From the NCBI GenBank assembly GCA_025352105.1, contig JANXUB010000035.1, positions 1 through 51,025 of the forward strand: 51,025 nt of DNA, written 5' to 3'. Shown here one piece after another: positions 1 to 8,085 of the stretch. How positions within the stretch are numbered: the first letter of the stretch is position 1; each line of letters starts with the position of its first letter. The position numbers and the translations under genes are program-made. The DNA is from Burkholderiales bacterium. GTDB lineage: Bacteria > Pseudomonadota > Gammaproteobacteria > Burkholderiales > Casimicrobiaceae. The notes under the pieces are model-generated. The model made no database searches. It was given only the letters and a program-made list of their open reading frames with translations, and was not told the DNA's origin.

Positions 1-201
1 GATCACGACGTTGGCGCCGTCGATCTTGATCGTCTTCAGATCCGCCAGCCCGCCGAGGTCGACGAGCCGTTCGCTCGACGACAGGCGCAGTTTCATCGCC
101 TGGATCAGGCTCTGGCCGCCGGCCAGATAACGCGCGTCGCCGCTGAGTGCGGCCTTGGCATCGGCGACGCTGGTGGGGCGTTGGTAGTCGAAGGTGTACA
201 T
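1..201 (-). CDS. coxM: CoxM-type FAD-binding subunit of molybdenum hydroxylase (partial, N-terminal 67 residues)
   Basis: This is the N-terminal 67 codons of the FAD-binding (medium) subunit of a xanthine dehydrogenase-family molybdenum hydroxylase; the rest lies outside the window. The protein begins MYTFDYQRPTSVADAKAAL and contains ARYLAGGQSLIQAMKLRL, the FAD pyrophosphate-binding signature of this family (AGGQSL). The ATG is preceded by AGGAG with good spacing. It lies 29 bp after the large-subunit gene on the same strand, so the operon order is S-L-M, the order usually seen with form II CoxL enzymes. In the complex this subunit would pass electrons from the 2Fe-2S clusters to FAD and then to an acceptor. 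Family assignment is firm; the substrate is unknown. Confidence 0.9.
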   Translation of the reverse strand, partial: MYTFDYQRPTSVADAKAALSGDARYLAGGQSLIQAMKLRLSSSERLVDLGGLADLKTIKIDGANVVI

Positions 202-230
202 GCTTGTTTTCTCCTGCGAATCGGTGAAGT

Positions 231-2579
231 TCAGACGACGTTGTTGGCAGCGCGCCAGACGCGCTCCACGGTCGCCGGCATCGCCACGTCTTTCACACCC
301 AGCGCGTCGGTCAACGCGTTGATGTAGGCGGGCGGCGAGCCGATCGCACCGGCCTCACCGCAGCCCTTCACGCCCAGCGGGTTGTGCGTGCAGGGCGTGA
401 CCACGTTGCTGATCTTGATGTTCGGGATGTCGCTGGCGCGCGGCATCGCGTAGTCCATGTACGAGCCGGTCAGCAGCTGGCCTGACTGCGGGTCGTAGGA
501 GCAGCCTTCCATCATCGCCTGGCCCAGGCCCTGTGCGATGCCACCCTGCACCTGGCCTTCGACGATCATCGGGTTGACGATGTTGCCGAAATCGTCGACC
601 GCCACGAACTGCTCGATCGCGACCTTGCCGGTTTCCGGGTCGACCTCGACCTCGCAGATGTAGGTGCCGGACGGGTAGGTGAAGTTGGTCGGGTCGTAGA
701 ACGCGTTTTCGTTCAGGCCCGGTTCCAGCTTGTCGAGCGGGTAGTTGTGCGGCACGTAGGCGGTGAGCGAGACCGCGCCGAAGGGCACCGACTTGTCGGT
801 GCCGGCGACCTTGAACACGCCATTCTCGAACTCGATGTCGGTGTCGGCGGCTTCGAGCAGGTGGGCGGCGATCTTCTTGCCCTTGGCGATGATCTTGTCG
901 ACCGCCTTGACGATCGCCGTGCCACCGACGCTCAAAGACCGGCTGCCATACGTGCCCATGCCGAACGGCACACGCCCGGTGTCGCCGTGCACGATCTCGA
1001 CGTTCTCGACCGGGATGCCGAGCTTGGCCGCCACCACCTGCGCGAACGTGGTCTCGTGGCCCTGGCCGTGGCTGTGCGAGCCGGTGAAGACCGTGACGGT
1101 GCCGGTCGGGTGCACGCGCACTTCGCCGGCCTCGAACAGACCGGCTCGCGCGCCGAGGGCCCCGGCGATGTTCGATGGCGCCAAGCCGCAGGCTTCGATG
1201 TAGCAGGAATATCCCAGGCCGCGCTTCTTGCCCTTGGCGGCCGACGCGGCCTTGCGCGCCGGGTAACCCGCCACGTCGGCCATCTGCATCGCCTTGTCGA
1301 GGTGGGCCGCGTAGTTGCCGGTGTCGTAGGTCAGGCCCACGGGCGTGGCATACGGGAACTCGGTGATGAAGTTCTGGCGCCGAATGGCGGCCGGGTCCAT
1401 CTTCATGTCACGCGCCGCCTGCTCGACGATGCGCTCGACCACGTAAGTGGCTTCAGGCCGGCCCGCGCCGCGGTAGGCGTCGACCGGCGCGGTGTTGGTG
1501 AACACCGCTTTCACTTCGGCGTAGACCGCCGGGGTTTTGTACTGGCCGGCCAGCAGCGTCGCGTACAGGATCGTCGGCACGCTCGAAGCGAACGTGGACA
1601 GATACGCGCCCATGTTGGCGATGGTCTTCACGCGCAGCGCCAGGAACATGCCCTTCGCGTCCATCGCGAGCTCGACCTTGGTGACGTGGTCGCGGCCGTG
1701 GGCGTCGGTCAGGAAGGCTTCGCTGCGATCAGCCGTCCACTTGATCGGCCGGCCGACGTGTTTGCTGGCCCAGACCAGCGCGGTCTCTTCGGCGTACAAA
1801 AAGATCTTCGAACCGAAGCCGCCGCCGACGTCGGGCGCGATCACGCGCACTTTCGACTCCGGCAGGCCGAGCACGAAGGCGCACATCAGCAGGCGCTCGA
1901 CGTGCGGGTTCTGGTTGGCCACGTAGAGCGTGTAGCTCTGGTCGTGTTTGGTGTAGCTCGCGTTGGCAGCGCGCGGCTCCATCGCGTTCGGAGCGAGGCG
2001 CTGGTTAATGAGCTCCAGCGTGCTGATGTGATGCGCCTTTTCAAACGCGGCTTTCACACCGGCCTCATCGCCATGACCCCATGTGTAGCAAACATTGTTC
2101 GGTGCCTGATCATGCACCGCCGTTTTGCTGGCAGCTGCGGTGCCGGTGCTCACAACCGCAGGCAGGATGCCGTAGTCGACGTCCATCACGTCAGCCGCTG
2201 CGTGCGCCTGCTCCGGCGTCTCGGCAATGACGACGGCGACGTGATCACCCACGTAGCGCGCTTTACCGATACACAAAATCGGATGCGGTGGTTCGATGGC
2301 AGGTGTGCCGTCCTTGCTGGTGATGCCCCAGCCGCAGGGCAACCCGCCGATCTTTGATTCCTCAATATCTTTCCCGGTGAAGATCGCAACTACGCCGGGC
2401 ATCGCCGCCGCCGCTGTCGAGTCGATCCCGTTGATCGTAGCGTGCGCATGCGGTGAGCGCACGAAGGCCGCGTAGGTTTGTCGCGGCAAAATAATGTCGT
2501 CGGTGTATTGGCCGTTACCGGTCAAAAAACGGTGGTCTTCCTTGCGCGTGACGCGTGCGCCGATGCCGTCAGTTTTCAT
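231..2579 (-). CDS. coxL: Molybdopterin-binding large subunit, form II CoxL-like hydroxylase
   Basis: A 782-residue catalytic subunit of a molybdenum hydroxylase, normal length for the family. The N-terminal a/b hammerhead domain starts with [21 protein letters not shown]. The two molybdopterin-binding halves follow, with GGGFGSK and the active-site loop AYRGAGR at about residues 368-374. The conserved catalytic Glu lies in GVKGCGEAG (about Glu742). True carbon monoxide dehydrogenases (form I) have AYxCSFR with the Cu-binding cysteine. AYRGAGR marks form II, so this is better read as an aldehyde or heterocycle oxidoreductase than as a CO dehydrogenase. It is transcribed with coxS (10 bp gap) and coxM behind a sigma54-type promoter. 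A periplasmic alcohol dehydrogenase nearby makes an aldehyde substrate plausible (inference). Confidence 0.93.
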   Translation of the reverse strand: MKTDGIGARVTRKEDHRFLTGNGQYTDDIILPRQTYAAFVRSPHAHATINGIDSTAAAAMPGVVAIFTGKDIEESKIGGLPCGWGITSKDGTPAIEPPHPILCIGKARYVGDHVAVVIAETPEQAHAAADVMDVDYGILPAVVSTGTAAASKTAVHDQAPNNVCYTWGHGDEAGVKAAFEKAHHISTLELINQRLAPNAMEPRAANASYTKHDQSYTLYVANQNPHVERLLMCAFVLGLPESKVRVIAPDVGGGFGSKIFLYAEETALVWASKHVGRPIKWTADRSEAFLTDAHGRDHVTKVELAMDAKGMFLALRVKTIANMGAYLSTFASSVPTILYATLLAGQYKTPAVYAEVKAVFTNTAPVDAYRGAGRPEATYVVERIVEQAARDMKMDPAAIRRQNFITEFPYATPVGLTYDTGNYAAHLDKAMQMADVAGYPARKAASAAKGKKRGLGYSCYIEACGLAPSNIAGALGARAGLFEAGEVRVHPTGTVTVFTGSHSHGQGHETTFAQVVAAKLGIPVENVEIVHGDTGRVPFGMGTYGSRSLSVGGTAIVKAVDKIIAKGKKIAAHLLEAADTDIEFENGVFKVAGTDKSVPFGAVSLTAYVPHNYPLDKLEPGLNENAFYDPTNFTYPSGTYICEVEVDPETGKVAIEQFVAVDDFGNIVNPMIVEGQVQGGIAQGLGQAMMEGCSYDPQSGQLLTGSYMDYAMPRASDIPNIKISNVVTPCTHNPLGVKGCGEAGAIGSPPAYINALTDALGVKDVAMPATVERVWRAANNVV

Positions 2580-2589
2580 CGTTAACTCC

Positions 2590-3060
2590 TTAGCTCATTG
2601 CAGCCAGGCCAGCTTTCACTGACGTGACAATGTTCTGATAACCGGTGCAGCGGCAAATATTGCCGTCGAGACAAGCGCGAATTTCCTCATCGCTTGGGTT
2701 CATTACTTTACCCTTAAGCTCGCATGCGCTCATCACCATGCCCGGTGTGCAAAAGCCGCATTGCAGGCCATGATGCTCCTTGAACGCAGCCTGCATCGGG
2801 TGCATGTCGCCATTGGCGGCTGCGAGCCCTTCAATGGTCATCACATCCGCGCCATGGGCCTGCGCAACGAGCATGTTGCACGACTTGACCGCGCGACCGT
2901 TGACGTGCACGGTGCAAGCGCCGCACTGCGACGTGTTGCAGCCCACATGCGTGCCGGTCAGGCGCAAATGTTCGCGAATGAATTCGACCAGCGTGGTCGA
3001 AACGGGAACTGCGGCCGAAACTGACTTACCGTTCACCTTCATGGTGATGTTCATGGACAT
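2590..3060 (-). CDS. coxS: 2Fe-2S small subunit of molybdenum hydroxylase
   Basis: A 156-residue iron-sulfur subunit. The plant-type N-terminal cluster ligands are C41, C46, C49 and C61 ([11 protein letters not shown]...C). The second, helical cluster is bound by C101, C104, C136 and C138 (CGFC...CRC). It carries electrons from the Mo centre to FAD. The open frame continues upstream, but the start is set at the ATG beginning [11 protein letters not shown] because AAGGAGGAG lies about 8 nt upstream and the upstream residues are not family-like. It is the first gene of the S-L-M operon. A -24/-12 promoter about 53 bp upstream and a 19-bp palindrome further up suggest control by the divergent sigma54 activator. 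Confidence 0.94.
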   Translation of the reverse strand: MSMNITMKVNGKSVSAAVPVSTTLVEFIREHLRLTGTHVGCNTSQCGACTVHVNGRAVKSCNMLVAQAHGADVMTIEGLAAANGDMHPMQAAFKEHHGLQCGFCTPGMVMSACELKGKVMNPSDEEIRACLDGNICRCTGYQNIVTSVKAGLAAMS

Positions 3061-3112
3061 GATGCACTCCTCCTTTTGAAATACCGTTATCAAACTTCCA
3101 ACGAAGATTATC

Positions 3113-3128
3113 CGCAAAGTTCGTACCA
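3113..3128 (-). promoter_or_regulatory. Sigma54 (-24/-12) promoter of the coxSLM operon
   Basis: Read on the minus strand the site is TGGTACGAACTTTGCG. It matches the sigma54 consensus TGGCACG-N4-TTGCA at nearly every key base, with exactly 10 nt between the GG and GC dinucleotides. Transcription would begin near 3102, leaving a leader of about 42 nt before coxS. The divergent gene encodes a sigma54-dependent activator, which strengthens the call. Confidence 0.8.
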
Positions 3129-3255
3129 ACACAATTCGCGCTGACCGCGCGCAGCCACCGCACGGCCCGCAGCCGCTTTAACCGCCCTACACCCCACTCG
3201 TGCTGCAAATTTACTGCATCTGCCGTGTCGCAAATGAACGCGCTACCGGTAGCAA

Positions 3256-3274
3256 GTGTTGCAAATTGCAACAC
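3256..3274. promoter_or_regulatory. Palindromic activator site (candidate UAS) upstream of coxS
   Basis: GTGTTGCAAATTGCAACAC is a perfect palindrome with 9-bp arms around one central base. It is centred about 140 bp upstream of the -24/-12 promoter, a typical distance for an enhancer-binding-protein site. Two related half-sites lie between it and the promoter: GTGTCGCAA at 3225-3233 and GTGCTGCAA at 3200-3208. The likely binder is the AcoR-like protein encoded divergently (inference). Confidence 0.65.
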
Positions 3275-3363
3275 ACGATTTAGGTCTTCTATAAGATAGA
3301 CTGCGACAAAGCTGGGGTGCCTCGGAGGAGGATTGCAACCAGTCGTCAGCCTGTCGTTGTGAA

Positions 3364-3389
3364 CGGTAGGTGCCGTACGGTAAGTACCG
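3364..3389. promoter_or_regulatory. Imperfect 26-bp palindrome around CCGTACGG
   Basis: The segment from CGGTAGGTG to AAGTACCG is symmetric at 10 of 13 positions per arm around the core CCGTACGG. It lies between the coxS activator sites and the regulator gene. It could be an operator for autoregulation or a chance feature; no binder can be named. Confidence 0.3.
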
Positions 3390-3405
3390 CGAAGCAGGAG
3401 GACTC

Positions 3406-3546
3406 ATGTTCGCGCCACACGCTCCCCAGAGTACGCATCCCGCCTCGTCGGCGCTAGTGTCTCGACACGCAAATTTTGGAACAAGAAAAGTGCCGAATTT
3501 GCGTGTCAGGCTAGGCGCAAAGCACAACAATAGCGAGCTATTGTGA
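3406..3546 (+). CDS. Possible 46-residue leader or small protein upstream of the sigma54 activator
   Basis: A small open frame begins MFAPHAPQSTHPASSALV and ends ...NNSELL at a TGA. Its ATG has one of the best Shine-Dalgarno sequences in the region (AGGAGG, 4 nt before the ATG). It ends 40 bp before the preferred start of the regulator gene. The peptide has no recognisable domain, and a 12-bp-arm inverted repeat (3464-3507) falls inside it. It may be a translated leader that affects regulator expression, or a spurious frame. I do not recognise a homologue. Confidence 0.35.
   Translation: MFAPHAPQSTHPASSALVSRHANFGTRKVPNLRVRLGAKHNNSELL
3464..3507. repeat. Inverted repeat with 12-bp perfect arms
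   Basis: GACACGCAAATT at 3464-3475 is repeated inverted as AATTTGCGTGTC at 3496-3507, with 20 bp between. In RNA this would form a 12-bp stem with a 20-nt loop ahead of the regulator gene. As DNA it could be a pair of operator half-sites; the CGCAAATT part resembles the GCAAATT of the coxS palindrome. Confidence 0.6.
3527..3544. promoter_or_regulatory. Small palindrome just upstream of the activator gene
   Basis: ACAATAGC-GA-GCTATTGT has 8-bp perfect arms around 2 bp. It ends 42 bp before the preferred start codon of the sigma54 activator. It is a candidate autoregulatory operator or leader hairpin; function is inferred from position only. Confidence 0.4.
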
Positions 3547-3586
3547 GCATTTGCAACGACGCATGGCGCGCAAAGGCGGTACTTTG

Positions 3587-5653
3587 ATGTTTCAAAATTT
3601 ACGGGGCGAGACACTAGGCACGTTTGCTGCTGATGCGCAGGCAATGTTGATTGAAACTTCATGGAATCGCAGCAAGCGATTTGGCCTGCAGCCACGCACG
3701 TCGCAGGACTTTCACACGCTACCGACCACCGATTTGCGGCTGCTTCGTGAGCAGCATCGGTCACTCATGCAGCATGCGACGCCGGTGATGACGACGCTGC
3801 ATCAGCAGATCATCGATGCCGAAAGCGTCGTCGTGCTGACCGACGCCCAAGGCGTTGTTTTGCACACCATTGGCGAACCCGCTTTTGCCGAAAAAGCAGC
3901 GAAGGTGGCCATGCGTCCCGGCGTGAGTTGGGGAGAAGCGCAAAAGGGCACCAACGCCATCGGCACCGCGATTTACGAGCGGCAGCCGGTGGTTGTTCAC
4001 GCCGATCAACATTTTCTGGAAGCCAATCACGGCCTCACCTGCTCGGCATCGCCGATCTTCGCGCCCGCAGGTGATTTGCTCGGCGTGCTCGACGTAACGG
4101 GCGACTATCGCGGCTTTCATAAACACACGATCAGCCTCGTGCGCATGAGCGCCCAGTTGATCGAGAACACGTATTTCCGGCGCACCTACGCGGGCCAGCT
4201 CATCGTGGCCTTTCACGCCCGGCCCGAGTTCATCGGCACCCTGATGGAAGGCCTGATCGCCTTTGCGCCAGATGGTCGCGTGCATGCGGCTAACCGCAGC
4301 GCCTGCCTGCAACTTGAGCTGTCGCTCGCCTCAGCGCGCACCCATACAGCGTTATCGCTGCTTCGCAGAAGTGCGAGCGAGTTGCACGAACTTGCGGCTC
4401 ATGCGGCGAACGAACCGCTGCAATGCGTGCTGCCCAGCGGCGTGCGAATTCATGCAGTGCCAAGCTCGTCCAGCGCCCGCTATTTTGCCTCCGGCGCAGT
4501 GGCCAGCGAAAGCGATTTCACTGCCCGCAAGTCTCAGCCACAACCGACAGTCGATACCAGTGAAGCGACCGCAAGCACCGCACGCAGCAGCGCCAAGTCG
4601 CAGGCGTCCGCCACCATATTGCCGCAAGCCAATCTCGACGATCTCGACTCGGGTGACGCGCAGATCGCTAACGTCATCGCGCGGTTGCGCCGCGTCGCGC
4701 ATACCGATGTCAGCATCCTGATCGAGGCAGAAACCGGTGCTGGCAAAGAATGGTTCTCGATGGCGATTCATCGTGCTTCCGAACGACGGAACGGCCCGTT
4801 CGTCGCCGTCAACTGTGCGGCGATTCCGGAAGGCTTGATCGAGTCGGAGCTGTTCGGCTACGAAGAAGGCGCGTTCACCGGTGCCCGGCGCAAGGGCCAT
4901 ATCGGCAAGCTGCGTGAGGCGAGCGGCGGCACGCTATTCCTCGATGAAATCGGCGACATGCCATTGCCGATGCAGGCTCGCTTGCTGCGCGTGTTGCAGG
5001 AGCGCGTGGTCACGCCGCTGGGCAGCACGAAATCGATTGCCGTCGATGTGCGGCTGGTCTGCGCGACGCACAAGCGCCTGCGCGAGCTGCTCAAGGCGCA
5101 CACCTTCCGTGACGATTTGTATTACCGCTTGAACGGGCTCACCGTTCGCCTGCCGCCTCTGCGTGAACGCAGCGACGTGCGCGAAATCGTGACACGGCTG
5201 ATGTTGTCGATGAATAGTCAGGGTGGCCCACGCTGGCAGCTCGCGCCTGACGTCTGGGCGCTCATGCTTCGGCATCCATGGCCGGGCAATCTGCGCCAAT
5301 TGTCCAACGTGCTCGCCACAGCGATGGCGATTGCCGCACCCAGCGCAACCATCGAGCGCGAACATTTGCCTGATGATTTTCTTGATGACATCATCGAGCG
5401 CGACGGTACGGATGCCCTTGGCGGACTTACTTCGTTAGTAACGCCGGTCGTAAACCGCACACCAATATCGCTCGACGATATGACCGTCAACGCCATGCAA
5501 CTCGCGCTTGAACGTCATCACGGCAACGTGTCCGCCACGGCTCGTGAACTGGGCGTCAGCCGCAACACGCTATATCGCAAGCTGCCGAAGTCTCAGCTTC
5601 GCGCGTCGTCTTCATCACCGTCCTCGTCTCGACCGGAAAGTTCGTCCCCGTAA
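3587..5653 (+). CDS. Sigma54-dependent transcriptional activator, AcoR-like
   Basis: An enhancer-binding protein of about 688 residues. An N-terminal GAF-type sensor region (about 60-200) has the AcoR-like segment GTNAIGTAIYERQPVVVHADQ. The AAA+ sigma54-interaction domain follows: Walker A TGAGKE (about 383-388), the sigma54-contacting GAFTGA loop (428-433) and Walker B TLFLDEIGD (449-457). A Fis-type helix-turn-helix, ATARELGVSRNTLYRKL, lies at about 650-666, followed by a Ser-rich tail. The start chosen is the ATG of MFQNLRGE, preceded by AAGGCGG; an ATG at 3563 and a TTG at 3551 are alternatives. It is divergent from coxSLM and 93 bp upstream of the quinohemoprotein dehydrogenase gene. AcoR family members respond to small metabolites such as acetoin or alcohol-derived compounds. 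Here the effector is unknown, but the neighbours suggest an alcohol or aldehyde. Confidence 0.9.
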   Translation: MFQNLRGETLGTFAADAQAMLIETSWNRSKRFGLQPRTSQDFHTLPTTDLRLLREQHRSLMQHATPVMTTLHQQIIDAESVVVLTDAQGVVLHTIGEPAFAEKAAKVAMRPGVSWGEAQKGTNAIGTAIYERQPVVVHADQHFLEANHGLTCSASPIFAPAGDLLGVLDVTGDYRGFHKHTISLVRMSAQLIENTYFRRTYAGQLIVAFHARPEFIGTLMEGLIAFAPDGRVHAANRSACLQLELSLASARTHTALSLLRRSASELHELAAHAANEPLQCVLPSGVRIHAVPSSSSARYFASGAVASESDFTARKSQPQPTVDTSEATASTARSSAKSQASATILPQANLDDLDSGDAQIANVIARLRRVAHTDVSILIEAETGAGKEWFSMAIHRASERRNGPFVAVNCAAIPEGLIESELFGYEEGAFTGARRKGHIGKLREASGGTLFLDEIGDMPLPMQARLLRVLQERVVTPLGSTKSIAVDVRLVCATHKRLRELLKAHTFRDDLYYRLNGLTVRLPPLRERSDVREIVTRLMLSMNSQGGPRWQLAPDVWALMLRHPWPGNLRQLSNVLATAMAIAAPSATIEREHLPDDFLDDIIERDGTDALGGLTSLVTPVVNRTPISLDDMTVNAMQLALERHHGNVSATARELGVSRNTLYRKLPKSQLRASSSSPSSSRPESSSP

Positions 5654-5675
5654 AAGAGCGCCACTCTCAGGCGTC

Positions 5676-5691
5676 GCTGACCCACGTCAGC
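5676..5691 (+). terminator. Short hairpin between activator and quinohemoprotein genes
   Basis: GCTGAC-CCAC-GTCAGC forms a 6-bp stem with a 4-nt loop shortly after the activator stop codon. No T-tract follows, so it is at best a weak terminator or attenuator. No convincing -24/-12 element was seen in this 93-bp gap. Confidence 0.3.
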
Positions 5692-5746
5692 ACTCAGGCT
5701 TCAGGCTTCATTCGTCATCAATAGAAGTACGTCAAAAGGAGTGGTT

Positions 5747-7882
5747 ATGCAAAGGAGTTCACTAACGAGGTTGCTTGCCTCAGTCGTCAGCGCAGCGTTG
5801 CTGGGCGGCGGACTGGCGGCAGCTAATGCGCAGAGCAAAGGAAGCGCGGCGCACATCAAGTCCGCCACACAAAAAGTCGATGGCAAATTCATCAGCGACA
5901 ACGCGAAGGCAACCAACGACTGGCCGAGCTACGGCCTCGACTACGCGGAAACGCGATTCAGCAAACTCAAGCAAGTTAACGACAGCAACGTGAAGCAGCT
6001 TGGTCTCGCGTGGAGCTACAACCTGGAGTCGACGCGCGGCGTAGAAGCCACCCCGCTTGTCGTGGACGGCATCATGTACGTTACTGCGTCGTGGAGCGTG
6101 GTGCATGCAGTCGATGTGCGTACCGGCAAACGCATCTGGAGCTTCGACCCACAGGTGTCGAAAGAGGCGGGCTACAAGGGCTGCTGCGACGTGGTCAATC
6201 GCGGCGTCGCGCTGTATCAAGGCAAGGTGTTTGTCGCCGCTTACGACGGTCGCCTGATCGCGCTGGACGCTGCGACAGGCGCGAAGGTGTGGGAAAAAGA
6301 CACCATCGTCAACAAAAAAATGTCGTACACGATCACCGGCGCACCGCGCGTGTTCAAGGGCAAAGTGATCATCGGCAATGGTGGTGCGGAGTTCGGCGTG
6401 CGCGGCTATGTGACCGCCTATGATGCCAACAACGGCGACCAGAAGTGGCGCTGGTTTGTAGTGCCGGGTGATCCGTCAAAACCATTTGAAGACGAGTCAA
6501 TGGCGAAGGCCGCAAAGACTTGGGATCCTGCTGGCAAGTATTGGGAGGCGGGCGGCGGCGGCACGGCGTGGGACACGCTGACCTTCGATCCCGCGCTCAA
6601 CCTGATGTACATCGGCACCGGCAATGGCTCGCCATGGTCGCACCTGAAGCGCAGCCCGGCCGGTGGCGACAACCTGTATCTCGCCTCCATCGTCGCGCTC
6701 AATCCCGACACTGGCAAATACGTTTGGCACTATCAGGAAACGCCGGGCGACAACTGGGACTTCACGTCGACTCAGCCCATGATCCTGGCCGACCTTAAGA
6801 TCGACAACAAGCCACGCAAGGTGATTCTGCATGCGCCGAAAAACGGCTTTTTCTATGTACTGGATCGCACCAATGGCAAATTCATTTCTGCCAAAAATTT
6901 CGTCGACGTGAATTGGGCAACGGGTTACGACAAAGACGGCAAAGCCATCATGAATCCCGCCGCCCGCGCCACGGACAAACCGTTCGAAGTCATCCCGACT
7001 GCGTTCGGCGCACGCAACTGGCACCCGATGTCGTTCAACCCGCAGACCGGCCTTGTCTACATGCCGGTGCAGGGCGTGCCGCTCACGCTGATGGATGACA
7101 AGGCATGGTCGATGAACTCGAACACGCCAGGTCAACCGATGTCCGGCCTCGGCTGGAACACGGCCAAATTCGCCAACGCCGAACCGCCAAAAGCCGCGCC
7201 GTTCGGTCGCCTCGTGGCATGGGATCCGGTCACACAGAAGGAAGTCTGGAAGCAGGAACAAGTCGGCCCGTGGAACGGCGGTACGCTCACCACCGCAGGC
7301 AATCTCGTGTTTCAGGGCACGGCGGACGGCCGCTTCGTAGCGTACAACGCGAAGAGCGGCGAGAAGCTGTGGGAGGTCGCCACTGGCACTGGCGTCGTCG
7401 CCGCGCCCGCAACGTACACCGTCGATGGCAAGCAATATGTGTCCGTCGCCGTCGGTTGGGGCGGCGTTTACGGCAAAGCGCAACGCCACACGGATCGTCA
7501 GGGGCCGGGCACGGTCTACACCTTCGTGCTCGATGGCAAGGCCGAAGCTCCGAAGTTTGTTGAATACCGTATGCAGGCACTGGTTGAAGGCGTGAAGTAC
7601 AAGCCGGAAGACGTGCAGGCGGGAACCATGCTGTACGTGAGCAACTGCGTGTTCTGCCACGGCGTCCCCGGCGTAGATCGCGGCGGAAACATCCCGAACC
7701 TCGCCTACATCGGCGCGCCGTACATCGAGAACCTGCAAAACTTCGTGTTCAAAAGCTCCGCCAACGAGCGCGGCATGCCCGACTTCACCGGCAAGCTGAC
7801 GCCGGAGGACGTGGAGAAGATCAAGGCGTTCATTCAGGGAACGGCGGACGCGATAAGGCCCAAGAAAGTGGCGATGCAGTAA
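5747..7882 (+). CDS. Quinohemoprotein (PQQ and heme c) alcohol dehydrogenase, secreted
   Basis: A 711-residue type II quinohemoprotein alcohol dehydrogenase that oxidises alcohols to aldehydes in the periplasm. A Sec signal peptide ends near AANA-QSKG. The eight-bladed PQQ propeller includes the vicinal disulfide Cys146-Cys147 (GCCDVV) and the catalytic Asp338 in GDNWDFTSTQP. Two residues after that Asp is Thr, not the extra Asp of lanthanide-dependent XoxF/PedH enzymes, so calcium is expected. A C-terminal cytochrome c domain has CVFCH at 634-638 and a probable Met ligand in ERGMPDF. Electrons would pass from PQQ to the internal heme and on to a soluble carrier. The ATG at 5747 is used because AAGGAG lies 5 nt upstream. 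The adjacent sigma54 activator and form II molybdenum hydroxylase suggest a two-step alcohol-to-acid route (inference). Confidence 0.95.
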   Translation: MQRSSLTRLLASVVSAALLGGGLAAANAQSKGSAAHIKSATQKVDGKFISDNAKATNDWPSYGLDYAETRFSKLKQVNDSNVKQLGLAWSYNLESTRGVEATPLVVDGIMYVTASWSVVHAVDVRTGKRIWSFDPQVSKEAGYKGCCDVVNRGVALYQGKVFVAAYDGRLIALDAATGAKVWEKDTIVNKKMSYTITGAPRVFKGKVIIGNGGAEFGVRGYVTAYDANNGDQKWRWFVVPGDPSKPFEDESMAKAAKTWDPAGKYWEAGGGGTAWDTLTFDPALNLMYIGTGNGSPWSHLKRSPAGGDNLYLASIVALNPDTGKYVWHYQETPGDNWDFTSTQPMILADLKIDNKPRKVILHAPKNGFFYVLDRTNGKFISAKNFVDVNWATGYDKDGKAIMNPAARATDKPFEVIPTAFGARNWHPMSFNPQTGLVYMPVQGVPLTLMDDKAWSMNSNTPGQPMSGLGWNTAKFANAEPPKAAPFGRLVAWDPVTQKEVWKQEQVGPWNGGTLTTAGNLVFQGTADGRFVAYNAKSGEKLWEVATGTGVVAAPATYTVDGKQYVSVAVGWGGVYGKAQRHTDRQGPGTVYTFVLDGKAEAPKFVEYRMQALVEGVKYKPEDVQAGTMLYVSNCVFCHGVPGVDRGGNIPNLAYIGAPYIENLQNFVFKSSANERGMPDFTGKLTPEDVEKIKAFIQGTADAIRPKKVAMQ

Positions 7883-7959
7883 CCCGCGTTGTGCGGCGGA
7901 TCGCTCGATCCGTCGCTGGTGGTAAGTTCGTTCTGTTGGTGATGACCAGCGCAAACCAT

Positions 7960-7985
7960 GACGGATTGCTCACCAGCAATCCGTC
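7960..7985 (+). terminator. Strong hairpin after the quinohemoprotein gene
   Basis: GACGGATTGCT and AGCAATCCGTC form a perfect 11-bp stem with loop CACC, 77 bp after the stop codon. No long T-run follows (TCTGATCAATTC). It separates two convergent genes and is probably a bidirectional transcription barrier. Confidence 0.6.
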
Positions 7986-8001
7986 TCTGATCAATTCAAT
8001 C

Positions 8002-8017
8002 CCCCGCTACGGCGGGG
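8002..8017 (-). terminator. GC-rich hairpin after the pirin gene
   Basis: CCCCGC-TACG-GCGGGG forms a 6-bp GC stem. Read on the minus strand it is followed by the AT-rich ATTGAATTGATC, so it would best terminate the minus-strand pirin transcript. Confidence 0.45.
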
Positions 8018-8085
8018 TAATTGCTCGATAGCGCAAGCACCGCATGCAGAATCCGCGACACTGTACCCATCGTCGCGAACGTAAG

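Noticed and set aside
747-2357. A 536-codon open frame on the plus strand, antisense to coxL
   Set aside because: Its product is rich in Arg, His, Val and Ala with no domain, as expected from the complement of a GC-rich gene; coxL on the other strand is unambiguous.
231-3060. Carbon monoxide dehydrogenase (coxSLM) as a literal function
   Set aside because: The large subunit has AYRGAGR, not the AYxCSFR loop with the Cu-binding Cys, so CO oxidation is unlikely.
3243-3764. A 173-codon minus-strand frame over the cox/activator control region
   Set aside because: No domain, no good start signal, and it overlaps the activator gene and several regulatory palindromes.
5747-7882. Lanthanide-dependent (XoxF/PedH-type) alcohol dehydrogenase
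   Set aside because: The residue two places after the catalytic Asp338 is Thr, not the extra Asp needed for lanthanides; a fused cytochrome domain also points to type II quinohemoproteins.
6497-7954. A 485-codon frame antisense to the quinohemoprotein gene
   Set aside because: Low-complexity Arg/His-rich product without family features; the plus-strand enzyme has all expected motifs.
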